Shown here: one piece after another, positions 16,555 to 27,298 of the stretch | Position numbering within the stretch: position 1 is the first letter of the stretch | Layout: each line of letters opens with the position of its first letter | Assembly (NCBI GenBank): GCA_965220855.1 | Contig: CBDCQY010000002.1 | Location: forward strand, 372,001-436,000 | Origin: Bin95 sp965220855 | GTDB lineage: Bacteria; Pseudomonadota; Alphaproteobacteria; Bin95 | Direction: 5' to 3' | DNA length: 64,000 bases | Made by a program: the position numbers and the translations under genes | Notes under the pieces: model-generated | Told to the model about the DNA's origin: nothing | What the model saw: only the letters and a program-made list of their open reading frames with translations | Databases searched by the model: none

Positions 16555-17938
16555 GACCGTCGTCACCCGGTTCGCGCCGTCACCGACCGGCTTCCTGCAT
16601 ATCGGAGGAGCGCGCACGGCGCTCTTCAACTGGCTGTTTGCGCGTCATCATGGCGGGCGTTTCCTGTTGCGGATCGAGGATACCGACCGTCGGCGCTCGA
16701 CCGAAGCGGCCGTTGCCGCGATCCTGGACGGCCTCGCCTGGCTGGATCTCGATCCGGACGAGCCGCCGAGCTACCAGTTCGAGCGCCGCGCTCGCCACGC
16801 CGAGGTCGCGGAGGCGATGCTGGCGGCGGGCGCGGCCTATCGCTGCTATGCCGGTCCGGAGGAGCTGGAAGCCATGCGCGCCGCCGCCACGGCGCGCCGC
16901 GAGCGCTTCCGCTATGACGGGCGCTGGCGCGACCGGGACCCCGCCGAGGCGCCCGAGGGCGCGGCCTACGCCATTCGCCTCAGGGCGCCGAGGGAGGGCG
17001 AGACGGTCATCCGCGACCTGGTGCAGGGCGAGGTGCGCGTCGCCAACGCCGAGCTCGACGACATGGTTCTGCTGCGCGCCGACGGCACGCCGACCTACAT
17101 GCTCTCCGTGGTCGTCGATGACCGTGACATGGGGGTCACGCACGTCATTCGCGGCGACGACCATCTGAACAACGCCTTCCGTCAGGCGCAGGTGTCCCGC
17201 GCCATGGGCTGGCCGCTGCCGGCCTTTGCGCATATCCCGCTGATCCACGGCTCCGACGGCGCCAGGCTCTCCAAGCGCCATGGCGCGCTCGGGGTCGATG
17301 CCTATCGCGACATGGGGATGCTGCCGGAGGCGATGCGCAACTATCTGCTGCGGCTCGGCTGGAGCCATGGCGACGCGGAGATCGTCTCGACCGAGGAGGC
17401 CGTCGCCTGGTTCGGCCTGGAGGCGGTCGGCCGCTCGCCGGCGCGCTTCGACTGCGAGAAGCTGGAAAGCGTCAACGCCCACTATCTGCGCGCGGCCGAG
17501 AGCGAGCGGCTGCTGGCGCTGCTGGAGCCGTTTCTGGCCGCGCCGCCGGACGCGGCCGGCCGGGCGCGACTCCGCGCCGGCCTCGCCGGATTGCGGCCGC
17601 GCGCGAAGACGCTGGTGGAGCTCGCCAAGGCCGGGGCCTGCTACGCCGCCGGCCGGCCGATCGCGCCGGAGCCGAAGGCCGCCCGCCTGCTGGATGGGCC
17701 GGCGCGCGCGCTGCTGGCGCGCTATGCGGCCCGGCTCGCGGATTGCGAGTGGACCGAGGCGGCGCTCGAGGCGGCCACCCGGGCCTTCGCCGAGGCGGAG
17801 GGGCTGAAGCTCGGGCGCGTCGCCCAGCCGGCGCGCGCCGCGCTCACCGGCCGCACGGCCTCGCCCGGCCTGTTCGAGCTGCTGGCGGCGCTCGGGCCGG
17901 ACGAGGCGCTCGGGCGGCTGGAGGATGCGGTCGGATAG
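16553..17938 (+). CDS. gltX: glutamate-tRNA ligase
   Basis: 461 residues. Class I synthetase charging tRNA(Glu). N-terminal TRFAPSPTGFLHIGGARTA with the HIGH-class motif at 16-19, and the KMSKS-class motif as ARLSKRHG (~240). Start fixed by the invariant N-terminus: ATG at 16553 shares CATG with the divergent comEC start, so there is no intergenic space and no clear Shine-Dalgarno. Alphaproteobacteria often carry two GltX proteins; whether this one is discriminating cannot be told. Confidence 0.96.
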   Translation: MTVVTRFAPSPTGFLHIGGARTALFNWLFARHHGGRFLLRIEDTDRRRSTEAAVAAILDGLAWLDLDPDEPPSYQFERRARHAEVAEAMLAAGAAYRCYAGPEELEAMRAAATARRERFRYDGRWRDRDPAEAPEGAAYAIRLRAPREGETVIRDLVQGEVRVANAELDDMVLLRADGTPTYMLSVVVDDRDMGVTHVIRGDDHLNNAFRQAQVSRAMGWPLPAFAHIPLIHGSDGARLSKRHGALGVDAYRDMGMLPEAMRNYLLRLGWSHGDAEIVSTEEAVAWFGLEAVGRSPARFDCEKLESVNAHYLRAAESERLLALLEPFLAAPPDAAGRARLRAGLAGLRPRAKTLVELAKAGACYAAGRPIAPEPKAARLLDGPARALLARYAARLADCEWTEAALEAATRAFAEAEGLKLGRVAQPARAALTGRTASPGLFELLAALGPDEALGRLEDAVG

Positions 17939-17968
17939 ATATTTGCCAAGCCGGGCCTGTGGCAATAT
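17939..17968. promoter_or_regulatory. inverted repeat at gltX-gltA junction, possible gltA operator
   Basis: ATATTTGCCA (17939-17948) and TGGCAATAT (17960-17968) form 9-bp arms with one bulged T and an 11-nt spacer. It begins right after the gltX stop codon and ends 25 bp before the gltA coding region, overlapping any gltA promoter. Arm spacing of about two helical turns fits a dimeric repressor; the regulator is unknown. Confidence 0.45.
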
Positions 17969-18005
17969 GGTGGCGCGTGAGCAGAGCCAGAGGATGATTG
18001 CGGAG

Positions 18006-19298
18006 ATGACAGGGCGCAGCGTTTCGATCGTGGACCGGGCAAACAACAAGTCCGTCGATCTGCCGATTATCAGCGGGACCCTGGGCGCGGACGTCATCGA
18101 CATCCGCTCCCTGCACCGGGAGCTCGGCTATTTCACCTTCGATCCCGGCTACACGGCCACCGGCAGCTGCCAGTCGAAGGTCACCTATATCGACGGCGAC
18201 GAGGGCGTGCTGCTCTATCGCGGCTATCCCATCGAGCAGCTGGCCGAGCATTCCGACTATATGGAGACGTGCTATCTCATCCTGTTCGGCGAGCTGCCCG
18301 ACGCCGAGCAGAAGGCCAAGTTCGTGCACGACATCACCTATCACACCATGCTGCACGACCAGATCACCAACATCTATCGGGGCTTCCGCCGGGATGCGCA
18401 TCCGATGGCGATCATGTGCGGCGTGGTGGGCGCGCTCTCGGCCTTCTATCACGACAGCACCGATATCGACGATCCCTGGCACCGCACCGTCGCCTCCTAC
18501 CGGATGATCGCCAAGCTGCCGACCATCGCCGCCTGGGCCTACAAATATTCCCTCGGCCAGCCCTTCATCTATCCGCGCAACGATCTCGACTACGCTTCCA
18601 ACTTCCTGCGCCTCTGTTTCGCCGTGCCGACGGAGGACTATGAGATCAACCCGGTGGTCGCCAAGGCGATGGACCTGATCTTCATCCTCCACGCCGACCA
18701 TGAGCAGAACGCCTCGGCCTCCACCGTCCGGCTGGCCGGCTCCACCGGCGCCAATCCCTTCGCCTGCATCGCCGCCGGCTGCGCCGCGCTCTGGGGGCCG
18801 AGCCATGGCGGGGCGAATGAGGAAGTGCTGAAGATGCTGGGCCAGATCGGCTCGGCCGACGCGGTGGGCGACTGGGTGAAGAAGGCCAAGGACCCCGACG
18901 ATCCCTTCCGCCTGTTCGGCTTCGGCCACCGCGTTTACAAGAACCACGACCCGCGCGCGCGGGTGATCCAGAAGGCCTGCCACGATGTGCTGAACGAGCT
19001 GGGTCTGCACGACCCGCTGCTGGAGGTGGCGCTGGCGCTGGAGAAGGTGGCGCTGGAGGACGACTATTTCGTCGCCCGGCGGCTCTATCCCAATGTCGAT
19101 TTCTATTCCGGCATCATCCTGAAGGCGATGGGCTTTCCGGTCAGCATGTTCACGGCGCTGTTCGCCGTCGGGCGCACGGTCGGCTGGATCGCGCAGTGGA
19201 ACGAGCTGATCGAGGACCCCTCGCAGAAGATCAACCGCCCGCGCCAGCTCTATACCGGCCCCGCGCAAAGGGACTATGTGCCGCTAGCCGCGCGCTGA
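18006..19298 (+). CDS. gltA: citrate synthase
   Basis: 430 residues, type I hexameric (Gram-negative) citrate synthase; first TCA-cycle step. Catalytic His and Asp segments are intact: ILHADHEQNASASTVRLAGS, GPSHGGANEE, FGFGHRVYKNHDPRAR, and the C-terminal RPRQLYTG. The start is chosen as MTGRSVSIVDR by family length; in-frame ATG at 17994 (four residues longer, AGAGG abutting it) is possible. Same strand as gltX, with an inverted repeat between. Confidence 0.97.
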   Translation: MTGRSVSIVDRANNKSVDLPIISGTLGADVIDIRSLHRELGYFTFDPGYTATGSCQSKVTYIDGDEGVLLYRGYPIEQLAEHSDYMETCYLILFGELPDAEQKAKFVHDITYHTMLHDQITNIYRGFRRDAHPMAIMCGVVGALSAFYHDSTDIDDPWHRTVASYRMIAKLPTIAAWAYKYSLGQPFIYPRNDLDYASNFLRLCFAVPTEDYEINPVVAKAMDLIFILHADHEQNASASTVRLAGSTGANPFACIAAGCAALWGPSHGGANEEVLKMLGQIGSADAVGDWVKKAKDPDDPFRLFGFGHRVYKNHDPRARVIQKACHDVLNELGLHDPLLEVALALEKVALEDDYFVARRLYPNVDFYSGIILKAMGFPVSMFTALFAVGRTVGWIAQWNELIEDPSQKINRPRQLYTGPAQRDYVPLAAR

Positions 19299-19316
19299 GC
19301 GACAGGCGGCGCTGCT

Positions 19317-20561
19317 TCACACGCTCTTCAGCGCCTGCCAGACGCGGAAGGCGGTTTCGAAGGCGGCGGCGCGCACGGGGCGCAGGCGGTCCGCCCCGCC
19401 CCGATGCACCGGCAGCGGCGGCGGCTCCCCGCCGAGCGCGGCGTCGGCGAGCGCCGCGCCCAGCACCGTTCCGGGGCCGATGCCGCGCCCGTTATAGCCG
19501 TGCAAGGCCCAGAGGCCGGCTTCCGGCGTCAGCAGCCGGGGCAGATGGTCGCCGGTGAGCGCGATGACGCCATGCCAGGCGCATTCCCACTCCAGGTGGC
19601 CGAGTTCGGGAAAGAGCCGGCGCGCCGTCCGCTCGGCCCAGCGCCTGGACAGCCGTCCGGCGAGGCGGCCCATGCTGCCGAGGATCAGCCGCCCGGCGCG
19701 GTCGCGGCGCACAGAGGTCATGACGGGAGCCGTGTCCCACACGCCCTGGCCTTCCGGCAGGATCGCCGCGCCTTCCGCGCCCAGCGGCGCGCTCGCCAGC
19801 TGGAAATAGTGGATCGGCGTCCAGGCGGCCTGCGGCGCCAGCCCGCCGCCATAGGAGTTGGTGGCGAGCAGCAGCTGCCGGGCGGTGACGCGCCCGTGGG
19901 GTGTCTCCAGCACCCAGCGCCCGCCGCTCTCCGAGAAGCCCTGCACCGGCGTGGCCGTAAAGATGCGCGCGCCGGCCCGCAGCGCCGCATCGGCCAGCCC
20001 GCGCGCATAGCCGAGCGGGTTGATGGTGCCGGCCCGCCGGTCGAGCAGGCCGCCATGGAAGGCGCGGCTGCCGATCCGGCGGCTGGCGGCCTCGCGGTCC
20101 AGCAGCTCCACCGGCGCGCCGAGCGCGGACCAGGCGGCGGCGCGCTGCTCCAGCTCGCGCAGGCCCGAGGCCCGGTGCGCCGCATGGATGGTCCCTTGCC
20201 GCACCGCCTCGCACTGGATCTGATGGCGCTCGATCAGCTCGAACACGCGCTCCGGCGCTTCGCCGAGCGCGGTCACCAGCCGGTCGCCGGCGTCGCGCCC
20301 GAGCGCCGCCTCGATCCGGTCCGGCGGCAGCCAGAGGCCGGCATTGACCAGGCCGACATTGCGCCCCGACGCGCCATAGCCGATCTCGCGCGCCTCCAGC
20401 ACGCAGCAATCGACGCCGCGCTCCGCCAGCCGGAGCGCGGCGGAGAGGCCGGTGAATCCCGCCCCGGCGATGGCGACGTCGGTCTCGCGGTCGCCGTCGA
20501 GCGGCGGGCAATGCGGCGGCGCGGGCGCCGTCCTGGCCCAGAGCGAGTCGAGTTCAGACAA
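19317..20561 (-). CDS. FAD-dependent oxidoreductase (DAO family, amine/puuB-like), TTG start
   Basis: 414 residues. D-amino-acid-oxidase fold flavoenzyme resembling gamma-glutamylputrescine and sarcosine oxidases. FAD dinucleotide motif in VAIAGAGFTGLSAALRLAE (~30-48), then GYGASGRNVGLVNAG, and the C-terminal GYNGRGIGPGTVLG flavin-binding motif. No ATG fits; TTG at 20561-20559 overlaps the upstream gene's stop by 8 bp and gives a normal N-terminus. Third gene of an alcohol dehydrogenase-flavin monooxygenase-oxidase operon, probably amine or amino-acid catabolism. Confidence 0.85.
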   Translation of the reverse strand: MSELDSLWARTAPAPPHCPPLDGDRETDVAIAGAGFTGLSAALRLAERGVDCCVLEAREIGYGASGRNVGLVNAGLWLPPDRIEAALGRDAGDRLVTALGEAPERVFELIERHQIQCEAVRQGTIHAAHRASGLRELEQRAAAWSALGAPVELLDREAASRRIGSRAFHGGLLDRRAGTINPLGYARGLADAALRAGARIFTATPVQGFSESGGRWVLETPHGRVTARQLLLATNSYGGGLAPQAAWTPIHYFQLASAPLGAEGAAILPEGQGVWDTAPVMTSVRRDRAGRLILGSMGRLAGRLSRRWAERTARRLFPELGHLEWECAWHGVIALTGDHLPRLLTPEAGLWALHGYNGRGIGPGTVLGAALADAALGGEPPPLPVHRGGADRLRPVRAAAFETAFRVWQALKSV

Positions 20562-21723
20562 CGGAGAGGTCCGCCGGGTGGCCCATGAGAAAGGCTCCCA
20601 CGGTTCGGAAATGCGACTTGCGGCCCTGGAGCTGCTGCGTGACCGAGTGGATGTCGCGGAAGCGCCGCTCGAACGGCGCTTCGGTGAAGATCGCGCTCGC
20701 CCCGGCGGCGTCGTAGAGCAGATCGACGGCCGCCTTCGCCTCGTGAATGGCGAAGGTGGAGGCGAGGCGGATGCGCACCCGGTCGGGGATCGCGAGCCGC
20801 TCGGCCTCTTGCGTGCGCGCCCAGATCTCCTCCACCTCGGAGAGCAGGAAGGCGCGCGCCGAGCGCAGGCGCGCGGCCGCCTGGGCGGTCTCGTAATGCA
20901 CGATGGGATTGTCGGCGAGGCGCGCGCGGTGCAGGCGCGGCGTCTTGTCCTGCGCGAGCGCCAGGAAGGCCTCGAACACGCCCTCGCCGATGCCGAGCGC
21001 GGTGCCGGCAAAGCCGATCGCGTAGAGGTTCATGCTGGCGAAGCGGTAGAGCGGCGCGTGATGGCGGCGATGCGCGGCATGGTCGCGCACGGTGGTGTAG
21101 GCCTCCGGCACGAAGCGGTCCTCCAGCCGGTAGCCGTCGCTGGCGGTGCCGCGCAGGCCGATCGTGTCCCAGATGTCGTCGAGCGCGACGCTGGCGGCCG
21201 GGAACAAGAGCGTGCGCAGGATGGGCGCGCCGCTGCACGCGGTTCTGGGCGCGCCGGTCGCGTCGAACAAGGGCATATGCGCGCCGAGCCAGGTGGCGTG
21301 GCGCGCCCCGCTGGCGAAGGCGAGGCGCCCCGAGGCGCGGTAGCCGCCCTCGACCTCATGCGCTTCCGCCGGGCCCGGCCCCCAGGCGAGCACCGCGGCC
21401 GGGTCTCCGCCCCAGATCTCCTCAGCGATGTCGGGGGCCAGATAGGCGGCGGCCATGGCGCACCCGTTGGCCTGGCAGAGGCACCAGGCGGTGCTGGCGT
21501 CGTGGCGGGCGATCTCGGAGATGGTGCGGAAGAAGAGCGGCGGCGGCGTCTCCAGCCCGCCATAAGGCTTCGGCAGCAGCATCCGGAAGAGCCGCGCCTC
21601 GTGCAGCGCCTCCAGCAGGGCGGGCGTCAGCCGCCGGCTGCGGTCGATCTCCGGGGCCGCCGCCTCGATCTTCGGGCCGAGGCCGCGAGCGGCCTCCAGC
21701 ACGCCGTCCGGTTTGTGATGCAA
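20554..21723 (-). CDS. acyl-CoA dehydrogenase-fold protein, group D flavin monooxygenase-like
   Basis: About 389 residues. Acyl-CoA dehydrogenase fold, closest in motif style to the two-component hydroxylases (HsaA/DszC type): LLPKPYGGLETPP at the N-terminal domain, HDASTAWCLCQANG in the core, and FERRFRDIHSVTQQLQGR near the C-terminus. These enzymes take reduced flavin from a partner reductase and hydroxylate aromatics. Start uncertain: TTG at 21723 or GTG at 21702; no ATG is in place. Follows the alcohol dehydrogenase by 20 bp. Confidence 0.78.
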   Translation of the reverse strand: MHHKPDGVLEAARGLGPKIEAAAPEIDRSRRLTPALLEALHEARLFRMLLPKPYGGLETPPPLFFRTISEIARHDASTAWCLCQANGCAMAAAYLAPDIAEEIWGGDPAAVLAWGPGPAEAHEVEGGYRASGRLAFASGARHATWLGAHMPLFDATGAPRTACSGAPILRTLLFPAASVALDDIWDTIGLRGTASDGYRLEDRFVPEAYTTVRDHAAHRRHHAPLYRFASMNLYAIGFAGTALGIGEGVFEAFLALAQDKTPRLHRARLADNPIVHYETAQAAARLRSARAFLLSEVEEIWARTQEAERLAIPDRVRIRLASTFAIHEAKAAVDLLYDAAGASAIFTEAPFERRFRDIHSVTQQLQGRKSHFRTVGAFLMGHPADLSVV

Positions 21724-21743
21724 GGCGCGCGCCGCCGCCGGCC

Positions 21744-22823
21744 TCAGAACATGATGACGCTGCGCGCCACGCTGCCGGATTTCATGTCTGCGAAGGCCTG
21801 GTTGATGTCCTTGAGCTCGATGCGCTGCGAGATCATCTCGTCGAGATGGAGCTTGCCGTTCAGGTAGAAGTCCACCAGTCGCGGCATGTCCACCCGGAAG
21901 CGGTTGGAGCCCATGGTCGATCCCTGGATGCGCTTCTCGCGCAGGAACTCCGGCCCGTGCAGCTCGATCTTGGTGCCGACCGGCACCATGCCGACGATGG
22001 TGGCGGTGCCGCCCGGGCGGATCATGCGGAAGGCGTTTTCGGAGGTCGCCTTCAGGCCGATGCACTCGATGGCGTGATGCACGCCGCCGCCGGTAAGCTC
22101 TCGCACCTCGCCCACCATGTCCTGGGTCGAGGCGTCGATCACATGCGTCGCGCCGAACTGCTTGGCGAGGTTCAGCTTCGAGCCGACCGTATCGACGGCG
22201 ATGATGCGCCCCGCCCCGGCGATCGCCGCCCCGTTGACCGCCGAGAGGCCGACGCCGCCGCAGCCGATGATGGCGACATCCATGCCGGGCTCCACCCTGG
22301 CGGTGTGGAACACGGCGCCGACGCCGGTCATCACGCCGCAGCCGATCAGCGCCGCGCGGTCGAGCGGCATGTCCTCGCGCACCTTCACCAGCGCGTGCTC
22401 GTGCACCAGCATCATCTCGGCGTAGGAGGAGAGGTTGGCGAACTGCGTCATCGGCGCGCCGCCCTTGGCCAGGCGCGGCTCCTCGTCCGGCTTGCGCTGC
22501 AGGTCCGGATCGTCGCAGAGCGACATATGGCCGGTCAGGCAGTATTCGCACTCGCCGCAGAAGGCCGAGAGGCAGGTGATGATGTGGTCGCCCTTCTTCA
22601 CATAGGTCACCTGGTCGCCGACCTCTTCGACGATGCCGGCGCTCTCATGGCCGAGCACGATGGGCAGCTTGGCGGGATAGAGCCCCTCGACGAAATGCAG
22701 GTCCGAATGGCAGACGCCGGCCGCCACGGTGCGCACCAGCACCTCGCGCGGGCCGGGCTTGGAGATCTCCACCTCCTCGACTTCGAGCGGCTTGCCGACT
22801 TCGCGGAATACGGCGGCTTTCAT
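21744..22823 (-). CDS. zinc-dependent alcohol dehydrogenase (class III-like MDR)
   Basis: 359 residues. Medium-chain dehydrogenase with catalytic zinc ligands (Cys in GVCHSDLH, His in LGHESAG, Cys in ALIGCGVMTG) and a complete structural zinc lobe CGECEYCLTGHMSLC. NAD-binding IIGCGGVGLSAV. Resembles the NAD-dependent alcohol/formaldehyde dehydrogenase class of alphaproteobacteria. Start at MKAAVFREVGKP. Located 74 bp after ilvC and directly before the flavin enzymes, so it probably heads their operon. Confidence 0.92.
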   Translation of the reverse strand: MKAAVFREVGKPLEVEEVEISKPGPREVLVRTVAAGVCHSDLHFVEGLYPAKLPIVLGHESAGIVEEVGDQVTYVKKGDHIITCLSAFCGECEYCLTGHMSLCDDPDLQRKPDEEPRLAKGGAPMTQFANLSSYAEMMLVHEHALVKVREDMPLDRAALIGCGVMTGVGAVFHTARVEPGMDVAIIGCGGVGLSAVNGAAIAGAGRIIAVDTVGSKLNLAKQFGATHVIDASTQDMVGEVRELTGGGVHHAIECIGLKATSENAFRMIRPGGTATIVGMVPVGTKIELHGPEFLREKRIQGSTMGSNRFRVDMPRLVDFYLNGKLHLDEMISQRIELKDINQAFADMKSGSVARSVIMF

Positions 22824-22897
22824 GGGCGTCTGTCCTCTCCCGATGTTCCGGCCTTGCGGGCCATGATGCCCCAGGCGGGGCGCGAGCGCGAGGGGGG

Positions 22898-23917
22898 TCA
22901 GTTCTTCGAGCGATCCACCAGCGCGTTCTCGGCGATCCAGGGCATCATGCCGCGCAGCCTTGCGCCGACCTCCTCCACCGGATGCTCCGCCGCGCGCCGG
23001 CGCATGGCCTTGAAGCTCGCCTGGCCGGCGGCGTTCTCCAGCACCCATTCGCGCGCGAAGTTGCCGGACTGGATCTCGCCGAGGATGGCCTTCATGCGCG
23101 CCTTGACGCTCTCGTCCACCACGCGTGGGCCGCGGGTGTAATCGCCATATTCGGCGGTGTTCGACACCGAATAGCGCATCTGCGCGAGCCCGCCCTCATA
23201 GATCAGATCGACGATCAGCTTCACCTCGTGCACGCACTCGAAATAGGCCATTTCCGGGGCGTAGCCGGCCTCGCAGAGCGTCTCGTAGCCGGCCTGGATC
23301 AGCGCCGTGATGCCGCCGCAAAGCACCGTCTGCTCGCCGAACAGGTCGGTCTCGCACTCTTCCTTCATGGTGGTCTCGATGACGCCGGCCCGGCCCGCGC
23401 CCAGGCCGCAGGCGTAGGAGAGGCCGAGCTCCTGGCAGTTGCCGGAGGCGTCGGCGTGGACGGCGAGCAGGCTCGGCACGCCGGCCCCGCGCACATATTC
23501 CGAGCGCACCAGATGTCCCGGACCCTTGGGCGCGACCATGAACACATCGAGGTCGGAGCGCGGCTCGACCAGGTTGAAGTGGATCGACAGCCCGTGCGCG
23601 ACCGCAAGCGCCGCGCCCTCCTTCATATTGTCGCGGAGCGCGCCGGAGTAGAGCGCCGCATGGCCCTCGTCGGGGGTCAGCATCATCACGACATCGGCCG
23701 TGCGCGCCGCCGCATCCGGGGTCATCACCGTGAAGCCGGCGTTCTCGGCCTTCGGCTGGCTGCCGGAGCCTTCGCGCAGCCCGACGATGACGTTCTCGAC
23801 GCCGCTGTCGCGCAGATTGTTGGCGTGGGCGTGGCCCTGGCTGCCATAGCCCAGTATGGCCACGGTGCGCGACTTGACGAGGTTGAGGTCGGCGTCGCGA
23901 TCGTAATAGACGCGCAT
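22898..23917 (-). CDS. ilvC: ketol-acid reductoisomerase (NADP+)
   Basis: 339 residues, class I short form. Second step of valine/isoleucine synthesis. NADPH motif ILGYGSQGHAHANNLRDSG with Arg-containing loop GLREGSGS, and the KARI domain with DLFGEQTVLCGG, GYAPEMAYFECVHE and a C-terminal SNTAEYGDYTRGPRV. Third gene of ilvB-ilvN-ilvC, 41 bp after ilvN. Confidence 0.97.
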   Translation of the reverse strand: MRVYYDRDADLNLVKSRTVAILGYGSQGHAHANNLRDSGVENVIVGLREGSGSQPKAENAGFTVMTPDAAARTADVVMMLTPDEGHAALYSGALRDNMKEGAALAVAHGLSIHFNLVEPRSDLDVFMVAPKGPGHLVRSEYVRGAGVPSLLAVHADASGNCQELGLSYACGLGAGRAGVIETTMKEECETDLFGEQTVLCGGITALIQAGYETLCEAGYAPEMAYFECVHEVKLIVDLIYEGGLAQMRYSVSNTAEYGDYTRGPRVVDESVKARMKAILGEIQSGNFAREWVLENAAGQASFKAMRRRAAEHPVEEVGARLRGMMPWIAENALVDRSKN

Positions 23918-23958
23918 GGGGCGCGGTTCCTTTCTGCTGTCGAATGTCTTGCGGGCGC

Positions 23959-24474
23959 TTACATGCTCTCGGCGCCGCGCGCGATGGCGACGACGCCGGT
24001 GCGCGCCAGGTCGGCGAGCCCGAGCGGGCGCATGAGGTCGATGAAGGCGTCGATCTTGCCGGCCGAGCCGGTGACCTCGAACACGAAGGAGCGGTGGGTG
24101 CTATCGACCACGCGGGCGCGGAAGATGTCCGCGATGCGCAGCGCCTCGATGCGCCGCGCGCCGCCGCCCGAAACCTTGACCAGCACCAGTTCGCGCTCGA
24201 CATGCGCGCCTTCGTCGGTGAGGTCCGAGACGCGGTGGACCGGCACCAGCCGGCCGAGCTGCGCCTTGATCTGCTCCAGCACCATTTGCGTGCCGGAGGT
24301 CACGATGGTGATGCGCGAGAGATGGCCGGTCGGGTCGATCTCGGCGACCGTCAGGCTCTCGATATTGTAGCCGCGCCCGGAAAACAGGCCGATGACGCGC
24401 GCCAGCACGCCCGGCTCGTTATCCACCACCACGGCGAAAATGCGCCTCTCCTGGGCCTGCTCGGCGATCGACAA
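23959..24474 (-). CDS. ilvN: acetolactate synthase small (regulatory) subunit
   Basis: 171 residues. Valine-sensing regulatory subunit of AHAS. N-terminal ACT domain with VVDNEPGVLARVIGLFSGRGYNIESL pattern (~16-42, cut here to its core NEPGVLARVIGLF) and the second ACT-like half containing RELVLVKV. 37 bp downstream of ilvB. Feedback inhibition by valine is a family property, not read from this sequence. Confidence 0.96.
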   Translation of the reverse strand: MSIAEQAQERRIFAVVVDNEPGVLARVIGLFSGRGYNIESLTVAEIDPTGHLSRITIVTSGTQMVLEQIKAQLGRLVPVHRVSDLTDEGAHVERELVLVKVSGGGARRIEALRIADIFRARVVDSTHRSFVFEVTGSAGKIDAFIDLMRPLGLADLARTGVVAIARGAESM

Positions 24475-24511
24475 GCGGACGTCTCCTCGCGGCTCTCGCC
24501 GGCTACTCTTC

Positions 24512-26275
<1,764 letters not shown>

Positions 26276-26314
26276 GGGTCTTGCATTCCGTGGCTGGCGG
26301 CAGGGTTCGCGAAC

Positions 26315-27298
26315 CTAGTCGCCGCCTATCTGCCGGTCAACAGGCTGTTTTTCGGCGCGTTCGGAGTCCGCCCCGCGCGCGGCGATTCCGAGTTGCGCCA
26401 GCAGGCCCTCCGCCAGCGCCGGATCCGGCTCTTCTTCGAGCGCGATATCTGCCGGGAAGCGATGGCGGAACCAGGTCTGCTGGCGCTTGGCGAAGCGCCC
26501 CGTGGCCGCGACCGCGCGCGCCTCGGCCTCTGCCAAGGTGAGTTCGCCGTCGAGATGGGCCTGCAATTCCCGCAAGCCCAGCGCCTTGGCGGCCGGCAAA
26601 GCGGGGTCGAGGTCCCGCAGCCGGGCGGCCTCCTCCAGCGCGCCTTCCGCCAGCATGGCGCGGAAGCGCGCGCCGATGCGCTCCCGGAGCCGCTCGCGCG
26701 GCGGATCGAGCAGGACGGTGCGCGCCGGCAGGCCCGGCTCGCGCGGGTCCGCCTGCCACTGCGAGAGCGGCCTGCCGGTCGCCTCGAACACCGTCCAGGC
26801 GCGCAACAGGCGCTGGCGGTCGCCCATGGGCACGCGTCGGGCGAGCGCGGGGTCGCGCGCCGCCACCTCGCGGTGGAAGGCGCTCGCGCCCAGCTCCGCC
26901 AGCCGCGCCCGCCCGGCGGCCTCCACCTCGGGCGGCGTTTCCGGCAGCGCGGAGAGGCCTCGCAGCAGCGCTTCCAGATAGAAGCCGGTGCCGCCGCAGA
27001 ACACCGCCGGCCCGGCCTCCGGGCGCTCCGCCTCGGCGACCGCAAGGCCGCGCCAGCGCGCCGCCGAACAGCGCTCCCGAACGGGCAGGACCCCATAGAG
27101 CCGGTGCGGCGCGCGCGCCTCGTCCGCCGGCCCCGGCCGCGCGGTCAGCACCCGGAGCTCGCGATAGACCTGCAGGGCGTCGGCATTGACCACCCGGCCG
27201 CCCAGCGCCTCGGCGAGCGCGAGCGCCAGCTTCGATTTGCCGCTCGCCGTCGGCCCCGCAATGACGATGATAGGCGGCGGCTGGCGGGAGGTGGACAT
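26315..27298 (-). CDS. miaA: tRNA dimethylallyltransferase
   Basis: 327 residues. Adds dimethylallyl to A37 of tRNAs reading UNN codons. P-loop AGPTASGKS at 14-22, the NADALQVYRELRVLTARP substrate motif, FCGGTGFYLEALLRG, and the C-terminal RFAKRQQTWFR. ATG 27298-27296 overlaps the divergent serB ATG (shared CATG). No Shine-Dalgarno is visible before it, so translation may be leaderless. Reads into ilvB. Confidence 0.95.
   Translation of the reverse strand: MSTSRQPPPIIVIAGPTASGKSKLALALAEALGGRVVNADALQVYRELRVLTARPGPADEARAPHRLYGVLPVRERCSAARWRGLAVAEAERPEAGPAVFCGGTGFYLEALLRGLSALPETPPEVEAAGRARLAELGASAFHREVAARDPALARRVPMGDRQRLLRAWTVFEATGRPLSQWQADPREPGLPARTVLLDPPRERLRERIGARFRAMLAEGALEEAARLRDLDPALPAAKALGLRELQAHLDGELTLAEAEARAVAATGRFAKRQQTWFRHRFPADIALEEEPDPALAEGLLAQLGIAARGADSERAEKQPVDRQIGGD

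Noticed and set aside
14509..16917. 802-codon open frame on + opposite comEC
   Set aside because: Shadow of comEC; Arg/Gln/Gly-rich, no domain, overlaps gltX in another frame.
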